DNA from: Paenibacillus kyungheensis
Lineage (GTDB): Bacteria; Bacillota; Bacilli; Paenibacillales; Paenibacillaceae
DNA length: 64,000 nt
Direction: 5' to 3'
Assembly: GCF_028606985.1 (NCBI RefSeq)
Contig: NZ_CP117416.1
Coordinates: 4,589,001 to 4,653,000, forward strand
Part shown: piece after piece, positions 1-9,100 of the stretch
Layout: the number at the start of each line of letters is the position of its first letter
How positions within the stretch are numbered: the first letter of the stretch is position 1
The notes under the pieces: model-generated
Told to the model about the DNA's origin: nothing
The model's database searches: none
The model's input: only the letters and a program-made list of their open reading frames with translations
Program-made: the position numbers and the translations under genes

Positions 1-739
1 TCGTTGCATTCACCGATATTTGCGTGATCACTCCGCCTTGTACAAGTACTTCAGTCGGTGTAGTTGAACTATTGGCTGGACGCTCGATTGCTTTCCAAGC
101 ATCTGTATAGATATACATGGTATTCGAGTGGCTAAATGTACCATTCGGTTCTGTCATATAAGAAGCCTGGTTGATTCCCGCTAGATCAAAAGTAGAACCA
201 TCTTCTGCGGTTACTTTACCTTGGAATGTAAATTGATCAATCATTGGTGTACCGTCTTTTGTTACACCAAATGCATACATTCCTTTTAATTCAGAAGGGC
301 TAGACATTAACACACCTTCAGAAGCTTGAGCTCCCATCGGTACTCCTTCACTAGCGGTATTAAAGTAATCTCCATTTACTCCAGCTACTGCTTTGGTTTC
401 TTGCGCCATTCCTTCAACAGATTGCTTGGTCGTAAATTGATTACCTTTCCCTGTCATTACATCCAAGTTAACATACGGATTTTTCAAATCTACTTTAACA
501 ACATCTGCCAAAATAGAAACTGTTTTTCCAGAACGAGCTGTTTTGTAGCGATATTCTAACAGCTTAGCTCCAGAAGTTATGTAGCTTTCGTTCAATTGAG
601 TCGTCTCAGCTGCACTTGCAATATGTGTAGGCAACCAAGCGACCTGAGGAATACCTACTTGTAATACGGGTTGAATCCATAACGAGCCTGCAATCGTAAG
701 AATAATCCATTTGCGTGCCGTTTTTGCTTTGCCTGTCAT
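1..739 (-). CDS. Secreted phosphodiester glycosidase (NAGPA-type) domain protein, 3' end outside window
   Basis: The reverse strand is open from an ATG at 739 to the window edge, giving at least 246 residues without a stop. An AGGAG lies about 11 bases before the ATG. The first 45 or so residues form a signal peptide (basic start TGKAKTARK, hydrophobic core, AxA-like end at HIASAAE). The mature part contains the segment KAVAGVNGDYFNTASEG, the hallmark of the phosphodiester glycosidase family (PF09992, related to human NAGPA), whose GVNGDYF motif lies in the active-site fold. Family members act outside the cell on sugar phosphodiesters or exopolysaccharides; the substrate here is unknown. In Paenibacillaceae these proteins often carry copper-amine-oxidase-like domains at the C-terminus, which cannot be seen here. 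Confidence 0.8.
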   Translation of the reverse strand, partial: MTGKAKTARKWIILTIAGSLWIQPVLQVGIPQVAWLPTHIASAAETTQLNESYITSGAKLLEYRYKTARSGKTVSILADVVKVDLKNPYVNLDVMTGKGNQFTTKQSVEGMAQETKAVAGVNGDYFNTASEGVPMGAQASEGVLMSSPSELKGMYAFGVTKDGTPMIDQFTFQGKVTAEDGSTFDLAGINQASYMTEPNGTFSHSNTMYIYTDAWKAIERPANSSTTPTEVLVQGGVITQISVNAT

Positions 740-820
740 ATGTTAAAACGCTCCTATTCGTTGAAAATTCTCTAATTACATTGATTTTTTATAACTATCA
801 TCATAATATCCACTTTAATG

Positions 821-857
821 ATCATAACGTTATTTAGATATAGATGCCAATTTGGCA
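821..857 (-). promoter_or_regulatory. Candidate sigma-A promoter with overlapping palindrome, for the glycosidase gene
   Basis: On the minus strand TTGGCA (845-850) and TATGAT (821-826) are separated by 18 bases, a fair sigma-A promoter about 85 bases before the ATG at 739. The -35 hexamer is half of the 13-base perfect palindrome TGCCAATTTGGCA (845-857), which could be a repressor or activator site. Inferred from sequence only. Confidence 0.45.
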
Positions 858-1033
858 GAGTACACCACATAAGAATATAGACTACAATAGAAGCAAAAAG
901 TTACGGTAAACCAATCATTTTTTTCTGCAATCCTATCAATGTAGATCAAATACATTATCTTTTATCTTGTATGACGGTTGAAAATGAACTGAAGTTCCAG
1001 TTCCAGCTCTGAATAATGGTATTGGTTTTGAGC

Positions 1034-1080
1034 ATAAAAAAGAAGGCTTCCCGAAAAAAATCGAGTTACCTTCTTTGATC
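1034..1080 (-). terminator. Rho-independent terminator of metK
   Basis: On the minus strand AAAGAAGG (rc of 1069-1076) pairs with CCTTCTTT (rc of 1039-1046) across a loop of about 22 bases, followed by a run of T (rc of 1036-1041). It lies about 30 bases after the metK stop. The loop is long, so the structure may contain a further inner pairing. Confidence 0.6.
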
Positions 1081-1108
1081 AAACTATAATTATAGATCGT
1101 AAAAACTA

Positions 1109-2311
1109 TTATAGTCCAGCTTGAGTTTTTAATAATTCTGCTTTGTCGGTTTGTTCCCAAGGCAATTCAACATCTGTACGACCGAAATGTCCGTATGCAG
1201 CTGTTTGACGATACAAAGGACGACGAAGATCAAGCATGCGAATAATACCAGTAGGACGCAAGTCAAAATTGTTACGAACCAATTCTACCATTTTTTCTTC
1301 GCTTACTTTACCTGTTCCATAGGTATCTACACTGATCGATACAGGGTTAGCTACACCAATAGCATAAGCCAATTGGATTTCGCATTTATCTGCTAATCCA
1401 GCAGCAACTAGGTTTTTAGCTACATAACGAGCAGCATAAGCAGCAGAACGGTCTACTTTAGTTGGATCTTTTCCTGAGAATGCACCGCCACCATGACGTG
1501 CATAGCCGCCATATGTATCTACGATGATTTTACGTCCAGTTAATCCAGCATCACCTTGAGGTCCACCAATAACGAAGCGACCTGTTGGGTTAATAAAGTA
1601 TTTAGTATCCGCATCAAGCAACTCAGCAGGAACAACCGGAAGAATAACATGTTCACGGATATCTGCTTGGATTTGCTCCAATGTTGTTTCTTCAGCATGT
1701 TGAGTTGATACAACGATTGCATCAATACGAACAGGCTTACCATCTTCATATTCTACTGTTACTTGTGTTTTACCATCAGGACGCAAGTAATTAAGCGTAC
1801 CATCTTTACGTACTTCAGCCAAACGGCGTGCAATACGGTGAGACAATGCGATAGGCAAAGGCATCAATTCTGGTGTTTCGTTAGTAGCAAACCCGAACAT
1901 CAAACCTTGGTCACCTGCACCAATATTTTCTGTTTCTTTCTCCATTAATGCTGTATCACGAGTTTCTAAAGCAGAGTTAACGCCTTGAGCAATATCAGCA
2001 GATTGTTCATTTAATGAAGTAAGTACAGCACATGTATTATAATCAAAGCCATACTTGGCACGTGTATAACCAATTTCCTTGATTGTATTTCTTACGATAG
2101 ATGGAATATCAACATACTCCGAATTTGTGCTTACTTCCCCGATAACTAACACCAAACCTGTAGCCACTGCTACTTCACAAGCTACACGAGCATTGGGATC
2201 ATTAGCTAAAAAAGCATCCAGTACTGCATCAGAAATTTGGTCACAGATTTTATCTGGATGTCCTTCTGTTACAGACTCTGATGTAAATAAATGTCTCTTT
2301 AAAGTAGACAA
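1109..2311 (-). CDS. metK: S-adenosylmethionine synthetase
   Basis: Makes S-adenosylmethionine from methionine and ATP in the cytoplasm. The 400-residue length is normal for the family. The N-terminal ATP/Mg segment [20 protein letters not shown] (from residue 13), the GAGDQG loop (131-136) and the [16 protein letters not shown] loop (274-289) are all intact. The start is a TTG at 2309-2311, ten bases after GGGAGG; no in-frame ATG lies close to the ribosome binding site. The gene is monocistronic: it has its own promoter at 2445-2473 and its own terminator. I looked for the usual S-box leader and did not find it; see the leader features. Identity is certain. Confidence 0.97.
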   Translation of the reverse strand: MSTLKRHLFTSESVTEGHPDKICDQISDAVLDAFLANDPNARVACEVAVATGLVLVIGEVSTNSEYVDIPSIVRNTIKEIGYTRAKYGFDYNTCAVLTSLNEQSADIAQGVNSALETRDTALMEKETENIGAGDQGLMFGFATNETPELMPLPIALSHRIARRLAEVRKDGTLNYLRPDGKTQVTVEYEDGKPVRIDAIVVSTQHAEETTLEQIQADIREHVILPVVPAELLDADTKYFINPTGRFVIGGPQGDAGLTGRKIIVDTYGGYARHGGGAFSGKDPTKVDRSAAYAARYVAKNLVAAGLADKCEIQLAYAIGVANPVSISVDTYGTGKVSEEKMVELVRNNFDLRPTGIIRMLDLRRPLYRQTAAYGHFGRTDVELPWEQTDKAELLKTQAGL

Positions 2312-2390
2312 GAGTTTTCAACCTCCCATATGGATATTAAGGTGTCAGCAATGTGCAACAAACTTCAAACCTATAGTCAAAGTCCCTACA

Positions 2391-2423
2391 CAAAAAATGA
2401 ACCCTTTCCATAAGGAAAAGGTT
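2391..2423 (-). terminator. Terminator-like hairpin at the start of the metK leader
   Basis: On the minus strand AACCTTTTCC, loop TTAT, GGAAAGGGTT form a 10-bp stem with one G-U pair, followed by CATTTTTTG. It has the form of an intrinsic terminator but begins only about 15 bases after the start predicted from the promoter at 2445-2473, and about 80 bases before the metK start. It could be an attenuator, a 5' stabilising hairpin, or the end of transcripts coming from upstream. Confidence 0.55.
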
Positions 2424-2444
2424 GCTATACAAGCCTCAACAGTC

Positions 2445-2474
2445 ATATTAACGTATTTGATACCAGGTGTCAAA
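2445..2474 (-). promoter_or_regulatory. metK promoter with overlapping palindromic operator candidate
   Basis: Minus-strand TTGACA (2468-2473), 17 bases, TAATAT (2445-2450): a strong sigma-A promoter. The 19-base segment 2456-2474 reads TTTGACACCTGGTATCAAA and is a near-perfect palindrome (arms TTTGA.ACC / GGT.TCAAA). It covers the -35 box and most of the spacer, the usual position for a repressor site. No known regulator is assigned. Confidence 0.7.
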
Positions 2475-2650
2475 CGCTAATCACTAGATGGTAAGGTATA
2501 TTTTTTATACGTAAAAGATTAGATAGTCTATTGTAAATAAAATAGATCTCATACAAATACTACAGATTTTCAATTGCCTTTTTCCAACAATCTCATATTA
2601 AAATCATTCTATTTGTTCAATTCAGAACTACCCTTTTTGAATATACAAAC

Positions 2651-3214
2651 TTATTGAATTTTATAATCACCAATTACTAATACTGTAGCATTGTACCCTT
2701 GAGTCAAAGCAACTTCAACCCCGCGCCCATCTCTTGGAAATAAAAGTAGATGATTATTAGGAATAGCTTGTGATCCACCCATTTCGCTTCCAGCAGTCAA
2801 ATCTAAAATCCCATTTTTTTCTGAACTGTATACCACAGCTTTCCCCGTACGCACAATCACTTCGGTGCCCGCTGCTGCAATTAATTTTTTACCTGGACGA
2901 ATTTCTACCACTTTCGTTGTAATTGTAGAAGAAGATGTTGCTGAAGGAGCTGTAGATACAGGAGGTGTGACCGGAGTAGTAGGTGTGTTATTTTTAGTAC
3001 CACTATTGCTATTGTTAGTATTTCCTGTAGAACTACTAGAACTTCCACCTAATGCTTTTTGTATTTGCTGATCTACGTAACTTTTGGTGACTACAGGATC
3101 ATCAGCAGAACCCAGTTGACTACTAGCACTACTAATTGTAACAAAGGAACTCCCTACCCAGATACCTATCCCAATAGTAGCAGTAGCCATTAACCATGTA
3201 GCATATTTTTTCAT
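2651..3214 (-). CDS. Small secreted or membrane-anchored protein of unknown function
   Basis: A 187-residue protein with ATG start and a good GAGGAGG eight or so bases upstream. Residues 1-30 form a signal peptide or N-terminal anchor (MKKYATWLMATATIGIGIWV...). A short helical stretch (TKSYVDQQIQKAL) follows, then about 45 residues rich in Ser, Thr, Asn and Pro that look like a flexible wall-spanning linker. The C-terminal 80 residues (from VVEIRPGKKLIAAAG to the end) are a compact beta-rich domain with many Gly and Val. I recognise the layout as a conserved hypothetical type in Paenibacillus, but no function is known to me. It sits between the S-layer-like gene and metK, with terminators on both sides. 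Confidence 0.75.
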   Translation of the reverse strand: MKKYATWLMATATIGIGIWVGSSFVTISSASSQLGSADDPVVTKSYVDQQIQKALGGSSSSSTGNTNNSNSGTKNNTPTTPVTPPVSTAPSATSSSTITTKVVEIRPGKKLIAAAGTEVIVRTGKAVVYSSEKNGILDLTAGSEMGGSQAIPNNHLLLFPRDGRGVEVALTQGYNATVLVIGDYKIQ

Positions 3215-3250
3215 ATAATATCCTCCTCAAAGTATAGAATAAAGATATAA

Positions 3251-3288
3251 AACAAAAATACCCCGGAGCAGTTGCCCGCTCCGAGGTA
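3251..3288 (-). terminator. Strong terminator after the S-layer-like gene
   Basis: Minus-strand TACCTCGGAGC, loop GGGCAACT, GCTCCGGGGTA, then TTTTTGTTTT. The 11-bp GC-rich stem with a T-run ends the transcript of the gene that stops at 3342. Confidence 0.85.
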
Positions 3289-3341
3289 CCTAAGCGAAAG
3301 TAGTTATACTTTCTATATGACAGTGTTCATATCAGAAGATA

Positions 3342-5612
3342 TTACTTGCTGTTTACAGTTACAGTTTTAGCAGCTGCATCGTACATTACTGTAGCGTCAA
3401 GAGCTTTACCAACCCAAGCGATAGGCAATACAGTACGGTTAGCTTTAGTTACTGCTTTAACATCCATGTTGATTGTAGAACCGTTGATAGTCAATTGGTT
3501 AGTTTTAAGTTTCAATTGAACTACGCGGTCTCCTTTAATCAAAGTAACCATAGAAGTTGCTTTGTCAAACAAGATGTTTGCAGGAGTTACACCCAATGCT
3601 TCAGCTACGTAACGAACTGGCAAGTAAGTGCGACCATTTTCTACATAAGGAGCAACTTCAGCAGTACGAGTTTCCCCGTTTACTTTGTAAGAAGTGCTTC
3701 CGATTGTGTAGATAGCTGTTACAGCGTTAGATTCTGGATTTTCAGAAGCTGTTCCGATTGTTGCAATTGTTGCTTGAGTAGCATAACGGTAGCTATCTTT
3801 CCAAGTTTGAGTAACATCTCCAAAGCCATGGTAAGCTGTGTTAGCTGCTCCATCACCTTGTACTTTAGCAACAATGTTACCTTGTGGTACAGTACGGTCA
3901 ATACGCAAGTTTACTCCGTTGATAGCAATAGTACTAGCAGTAGTACTTTCGCTGTCTACGTAGAAACGCAATACGCCTTGAGTAGCGCTGTTGTTGTAAG
4001 TGTCGATAGACACGTTACGGATAGTCAAGTCACCAGAAGTTACAGATACAGTTGGTACAGAACCAAATGTTACGCCAGCTGGAAGAAGAACTTCTACCAA
4101 ACCATTGTCGTCATCAGTCAATGCGCCTGCTGCGCCTTCTTTAAGTGTCAAGTTACCGATGTTTGCACTATCAGTACCAATTGAAGCACTGTAAGTTGCA
4201 TCAGAAGCAGACAATGTTACAGATGGAGTAACAGTTGCAACTTTGATATTACCAGTTAATCCTTGGCTACCAGCTACAGCAACATTCAAGTCACCAGTAA
4301 ATCCTGGTTGTACTGCTACTTCAACATCTTTCAATGTCAATGTTCCAGCGTTAGAAGATGTGTTTTCTGCGCCAAATGTAATACGCATAGTACGACCATC
4401 AGTTCCAGTATAACGAATACCGTCAGTAGAACCAGTACCTAAGTTCAAACCATTTGCAACTTCAGTAGAACCAGTAGTACCAGTAGTATCTTCGCCGCTA
4501 TCATAAACTGACTGCCAACGAGCACCTTCAGGTAATTGTAGAGTTACTGTACGTCCTTCTACGAAAGATCCAGCAACAGATTCTTTAATTACGATGTCGC
4601 CCAATTGTTGCTCATCTTTACCAGCAATTACAGTAGTTGGAGAAGCTACAGTTACGCCACCACCGTATTGACCGTAAGAACCTACAACTAGAGAAGAAAC
4701 ATTAGATGAAGAGTTACCACTAACACTAGCTGTAACGTCGCCTTCTTTAGCTTTATCTTCATCAGTTACAGAATAGTTAAGATCTAAGTTGAAAGCTGAA
4801 ACTTCAGTAGAAGTTGATACAGCACCGATAGTCAAAGTATCGCCATCAACATTAGTAGTAATGTTAGAGTTAGAAACGAAACTTCCGTATAGGTTAGTAA
4901 GAGCACCTACAGATTCCCAATCAAATCCAGTTGGTAATTTCAATTTAATTGCATTACCAGATTTCAAAGATGCTGCTACAGATTCAGTCACTTTCAAAGT
5001 GAAGCTGAAGTTGTCGCTGCTTGATTGAGTGTCGTTAGCTTCAAGAGCTACTTGACCAGAAGATACTACAGTTGCTACTTTAACGTTACCAGTTGGCAAA
5101 CCGCTAATGCTTGAAGCAGAGAAAGTTAGGTTAACATCACCAGTACTTGGTCCAGTAGAAGTAATACCGTTAAGATTCAAGAAAATTCCCAAATCATCTT
5201 CATTAGTGTTACCTTTGATGTCGATTCTTGCACTCTTAGCACTAATACGAGTAATATTAGCAGTTACGCTTCCAGCAGCGTTATCGCCACGGTCAAGAGT
5301 CATACTGTTTCTGCTACCAGCTTGGAAAGAGTCAGTTGGGAATTCAAATCCTTGTGGCAAAGTTACTGTCAAAGAATAAGTATCTCCAGTTGTGCTGCTA
5401 GGTCCAATCAAAGTGTCCTGGTCAATATTTACTTTAACGCGTCCCAATTGAACTGTACCAGATGCAGTACCTAATGTTGGAACTGAAAATACATCAAAAC
5501 TACCAGATGCATGTGCTGCTGTTGGAGCAACGATACCTGCTACTGGAGCGATACCTGCTAGCATAGCAGCGCTTGCTGCTACGTTTAATACTTTTTTAGT
5601 AGACTTTTTCAT
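3342..5612 (-). CDS. Major secreted S-layer-like protein with copper-amine-oxidase-type C-terminal domain
   Basis: A 756-residue protein counted from the ATG at 5612, which has AAGGAGGAG about 11 bases upstream. A 25-codon in-frame extension from an ATG at 5687 has its own ribosome binding site (see that entry). A classical Sec signal peptide (MKKSTKKVLNVAASAAMLAG... ending PTAAHA) leads into several beta-sandwich repeats of about 140 residues, each with a phrase like VTLPQGFEFP, KLPTGFDWESVG or QLPEGARWQSVY followed by GxVxVA. The last 110 residues are a copper amine oxidase N-terminal-like domain (PF07833: NGRTYLPVRYVAEALG, then a second copy NRTVLPIAWVGKALDA). There are no SLH domains and no LPXTG motif. 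The long leader, strong signals and biased codon use suggest an abundant envelope protein. Wall attachment, if any, may be through the C-terminal domain (inference). Confidence 0.8.
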   Translation of the reverse strand: MKKSTKKVLNVAASAAMLAGIAPVAGIVAPTAAHASGSFDVFSVPTLGTASGTVQLGRVKVNIDQDTLIGPSSTTGDTYSLTVTLPQGFEFPTDSFQAGSRNSMTLDRGDNAAGSVTANITRISAKSARIDIKGNTNEDDLGIFLNLNGITSTGPSTGDVNLTFSASSISGLPTGNVKVATVVSSGQVALEANDTQSSSDNFSFTLKVTESVAASLKSGNAIKLKLPTGFDWESVGALTNLYGSFVSNSNITTNVDGDTLTIGAVSTSTEVSAFNLDLNYSVTDEDKAKEGDVTASVSGNSSSNVSSLVVGSYGQYGGGVTVASPTTVIAGKDEQQLGDIVIKESVAGSFVEGRTVTLQLPEGARWQSVYDSGEDTTGTTGSTEVANGLNLGTGSTDGIRYTGTDGRTMRITFGAENTSSNAGTLTLKDVEVAVQPGFTGDLNVAVAGSQGLTGNIKVATVTPSVTLSASDATYSASIGTDSANIGNLTLKEGAAGALTDDDNGLVEVLLPAGVTFGSVPTVSVTSGDLTIRNVSIDTYNNSATQGVLRFYVDSESTTASTIAINGVNLRIDRTVPQGNIVAKVQGDGAANTAYHGFGDVTQTWKDSYRYATQATIATIGTASENPESNAVTAIYTIGSTSYKVNGETRTAEVAPYVENGRTYLPVRYVAEALGVTPANILFDKATSMVTLIKGDRVVQLKLKTNQLTINGSTINMDVKAVTKANRTVLPIAWVGKALDATVMYDAAAKTVTVNSK

Positions 5613-5684
5613 AAACTTTTGTTCTCCTCCTTGAATATCATAAACATTTTTTTTGTTTTTTTGTTTGTTGTGGATTTTGTCACT

Positions 5685-5708
5685 CATCAGTCGTTACACC
5701 CCCTCTCC
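5685..5708 (-). promoter_or_regulatory. Second in-frame translation start of the S-layer-like gene
   Basis: An ATG at 5685-5687 is in frame with the main start 25 codons downstream and follows GGAGAGGGGGTG (from 5708) by about 11 bases. The peptide it would add (MSDKIHNKQKNKKN...) is hydrophilic and basic and precedes the normal signal peptide. The downstream start also has a strong site, AAGGAGGAG, lying inside codons 19-22 of the extension. Tandem in-frame starts are known from the middle wall protein gene of Brevibacillus brevis. Confidence 0.55.
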
Positions 5709-5743
5709 GAGTTTAAAGCAAATCCCTTTTTGTATGATGATAT

Positions 5744-5760
5744 CTGTGACAAAATCACAG
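5744..5760 (-). repeat. Perfect inverted repeat in the S-layer-like gene leader
   Basis: CTGTGA-N5-TCACAG is a perfect 6-bp inverted repeat with no T-run after it. It lies in the predicted 5' untranslated region, about 50 bases after the predicted start, so it may be a protecting mRNA hairpin or an operator. Confidence 0.5.
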
Positions 5761-5812
5761 AAAATCGTAACCGGAATATTTGTCAATCGAAAAACCGCAG
5801 TGCACAGAAGTT

Positions 5813-5841
5813 ATTATACATTGCGTCAATGATGCCGTAAA
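5813..5841 (-). promoter_or_regulatory. Candidate sigma-A promoter of the S-layer-like gene
   Basis: Minus-strand TTTACG (5836-5841), 17 bases, TATAAT (5813-5818) with a perfect -10. The predicted transcript has a leader of nearly 200 bases before the ATG at 5612, typical of S-layer genes. A TTGACA at 5781-5786 could mark a second promoter, but no good -10 follows it. Confidence 0.65.
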
Positions 5842-6154
5842 GACATTTTTTCACATTGAGATCGACTAAACATTCCAAAAGTTAATCTCAATTTAATAAC
5901 CTGTCAGCAATTATGTTGCCTTGTTTTATCGGGTTCATATATGTAGACGCAGGTTTCTTCAAAAAGTTGCGGTTTTTCAAAAAAAGTTTTCTGTTTTTTT
6001 TGCGACATATATTATATCGCGAAACAGAGCCTTGATTATCATACTACACTTTGAGAAGATATGCCAGTTTTGCCTACAATACTTTTTCGTAACTATATTA
6101 CTACTAAACACGTTTTAACCTATTTAAACCACTCTGATAACAATTATTTTTGCA
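5842..6154. other. Intergenic stretch without a recognised gene
   Basis: About 310 bases of AT-rich sequence between the S-layer promoter and the terminator of the giant SLH gene. I see several T- and A-runs but no ORF with a ribosome binding site, no tRNA and no recognisable riboswitch on either strand. Confidence 0.5.
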
Positions 6155-6188
6155 GACAAAAAAAGAGAGCTCTATAAGAGCCCTCTTT
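6155..6188 (-). terminator. Terminator of the giant SLH gene
   Basis: Minus-strand AAAGAGGGCTC, loop TTATA, GAGCTCTCTTT form an 11-bp stem with one G-U pair, followed by seven T. It starts 10 bases after the stop codon. Confidence 0.9.
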
Positions 6189-6197
6189 AGTAACAAA

Positions 6198-9100
6198 TTA
6201 CATTTTAGGAAGTAACTTTTGTCCAATCATTACTCTAGCTAAGATAATAGCTGTATCTGAACGAAGCATTTTAGCACTAGGATCAAAGGTGTATCCCTTA
6301 GTTAGATCATTAGGGTCAATAGCTGAACCTGTAATATACCCTTTTTGGGCTACAGCTAATACGGAAGCTCTAGCATATCGATCAATAGAATTAAAATCTT
6401 TAAAGTATTTCGTTAGACCTTTATTAATCTTAGTAATATCTGTTTCTAGTTTTAAATTAGTTGCACTCGCAATAATTACAGCTGCATCTTGTCTTGAGAT
6501 GTTATCTCCTGGACTAAATACTTGAGGCTGAGTTCCACGCACAAATCCTGCGCGTGCAGCTGTCTCGATGTAACGGAAATCATATAAAGCATTCTGTGTT
6601 ATAGAACTAATACTACTACTTACATCAATGAAATGTTTGGTTCCTTGATAGTTAAGTGGTAATTCTAGAGCTTTAACAATAGCTCTAACAAACTCGCCAC
6701 GTGTAATATATTGATTTGCTCCAAAACTTGTATCTGGATCTGTAGCATTCATAATACCTTTAGCAAATAAAGCTTCCATATAGTCGCGTGCATAACTATG
6801 TTGCACAATGTCTGTATAGGAATAACTTAATTTAGCTACTACATAATAACCGAAGCGATCAAATGGAACAGTAATTGTACGTTTAGAAGCGTTAACTACT
6901 CCACCCACATTATCCCACTGCTTCAATTCAGGATCGAAATACAATACAGTTACTAGTTTACCAGCATCAACTGCCATATCAGATAGATAAGATAATGTCA
7001 TTGTTCCTGGTTTGGACGTAACTAGCTCATTATCTGGATCACGATTATAGAAATCTGGCGCAACTGGGCTACTTGGGAATGTAACAGGTTGATAAGGATC
7101 CTGTCCATCGGCAATTGGATCATATGCAGTAGTCGAAATATTATCTGCAATACCTGGATCAATCCAATATACTGGGCTTGCTTTTACAAAATGAGAATTA
7201 AAATTGTTCACAAAATATTGTTGCCCTATTTTGTATTTCTCTTGTAATCCTGCAGCAGGAGTTTCAAAATCGTAACGATCGATTACTCCATCTGTACTAT
7301 TAGCAATAGCAAACAAAATATTATTACCTGAGAATACTTCTGTTTTGAGATTTTCTGCTGCATCAGTATCACGTCTAATCAAGTTAGTTCCTGCAGGGAA
7401 TTTCAAAGCCAAATCCCCTTCAAATACTTTTGCAGTTGTTTTCATAGCTTGCATAAATTGTGCACCTGGAATATTAGTAGGTACATATTTAACAGTTACA
7501 GAATCTTTTAAAACTTGATTACCAATCGTTACAGTAATCGGAATATTAGTATCTTTATTAGCTTTCAAATCTTTAACACGAATACGATATGCATTTTCAT
7601 ACTCATTTTTACCATCGTTATTTGTATCAAATGTTGTTTTGGTAGCTGTCTCTTTATTGATTGTTACCGCAGTTGCACCTTTAGAATCAATAATAACATC
7701 AATAAAGTTTTTGTTAGTTAATTTTTGAGCTGTTAGCGGTCTAACGATAGTATAGGTATCACTTTGTGGATCCAATTCCATTGTTGCATTAGCAGTAGGC
7801 CCACCATCTCCAGAGTTATATACAGTGAACGTATAAACAATTGGGCTACCATCAGAAGGCATCGTACGATTTTTCAATGTAAATGCAAAAGATTGTGTAT
7901 CGTAATCATAATAAACTGAAAAATCAGGGATTACTGTCGAGTTAAATGTATCTGATGTAGCCACTTTATTTTGCATGCCAGTAAAAGCATCAGAAAGTTT
8001 CCAAGTCGCTACAGTAGTTCCGGTAGAATCAGAAATAACTAGTTTGTAATTAGCTAATTTATCTTTAAGAGTTGTACCGCTAAGGCTTCCTCTTACAGCT
8101 GAAGCATTTGTACCCAAATCAAGAAAGTCAAATGTTCCATAGACACTATAATTTTCTTTTGCTGTAGTATAGTTAGAACCTTTCATAGGAAAGTTAGTAT
8201 CATCTTTAGCTGTAGGTATATCATTAGTACCCGCAGTATATGGGAAGATTCCAAGAGTAGTATTATAAGGAATAACCGGAATATCCGTTGGTACTAGATT
8301 TACTTTAATTGTATTATCATAAGACGTTTTATCTGATTTAAATACAAATTTGATTGTATTCTCTCCTGAGAATAATGCTTTGTAAGCATCCGCATCACTA
8401 TCTACTAAAAATGTTGTTACACCATCTTTTCCAGGTTTAAGTGGAATCAAGGTATTATTAATATAGAAGAACACAGTTTGACCTGCACCAGAATATACGA
8501 TGTCGCTTGTATCTGCTACGTTAACAATCTTACCTGAAAAATGGTCTAATGCTGTATCCATAACAGCAGTTGCTACGGTTGTATCATTTTGTCCATATTG
8601 AACCACTTGTCCATCAAATGCTTTACTATAACTGATATAAGGACCATAGAGCAAATTTATTGTTGCTGACATAGGTGCACTTACAATACTTCCTTTTGCA
8701 GCTGTAAATGAAAGTTTTAACGTACCGGAAGCAGGCAACTTCGTAACTTTCAATAGCACTCTTTGCATAGTTTGTTGCGTACCATTTACATTAACTACTG
8801 TGCTTTCAGAAAGAATATTCTCAACACTATATGCTGTGGTTGGATTCTTAGTTGTTGTACCCAAAGAATCAACTACACTATCAAGATTAACAGTCGTATT
8901 GGAATCTCCATTAGCTACCAAAACTTCTACTGCTGTAGGTAATGAGAAAATATTAGCTCCATCTAACGCAGAACTACTCAAATTACGAGCTTGTGATGCT
9001 GTTGTCGAAGAAGAATAACCTGGCAAGTAATTTAGTTTATAAATATAAGCTGCACTACTATTACGAAGAGTATATCCTAATCCGGAGCTAGAAGCTGATC

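Noticed and set aside
936-1160. 74-codon minus-strand open frame at the end of metK
   Set aside because: Runs through the metK terminator in another frame and has no start signals.
2312-2480. SAM riboswitch (S-box) upstream of metK
   Set aside because: Expected by analogy and a GCAACC is present on the minus strand, but the other conserved cores and the P1 stem are missing and the leader is too short.
3495-4184. 229-codon plus-strand open frame inside the S-layer-like gene
   Set aside because: Antisense shadow of a repeat-rich gene; the Ser/Cys/Tyr-rich translation resembles no protein.
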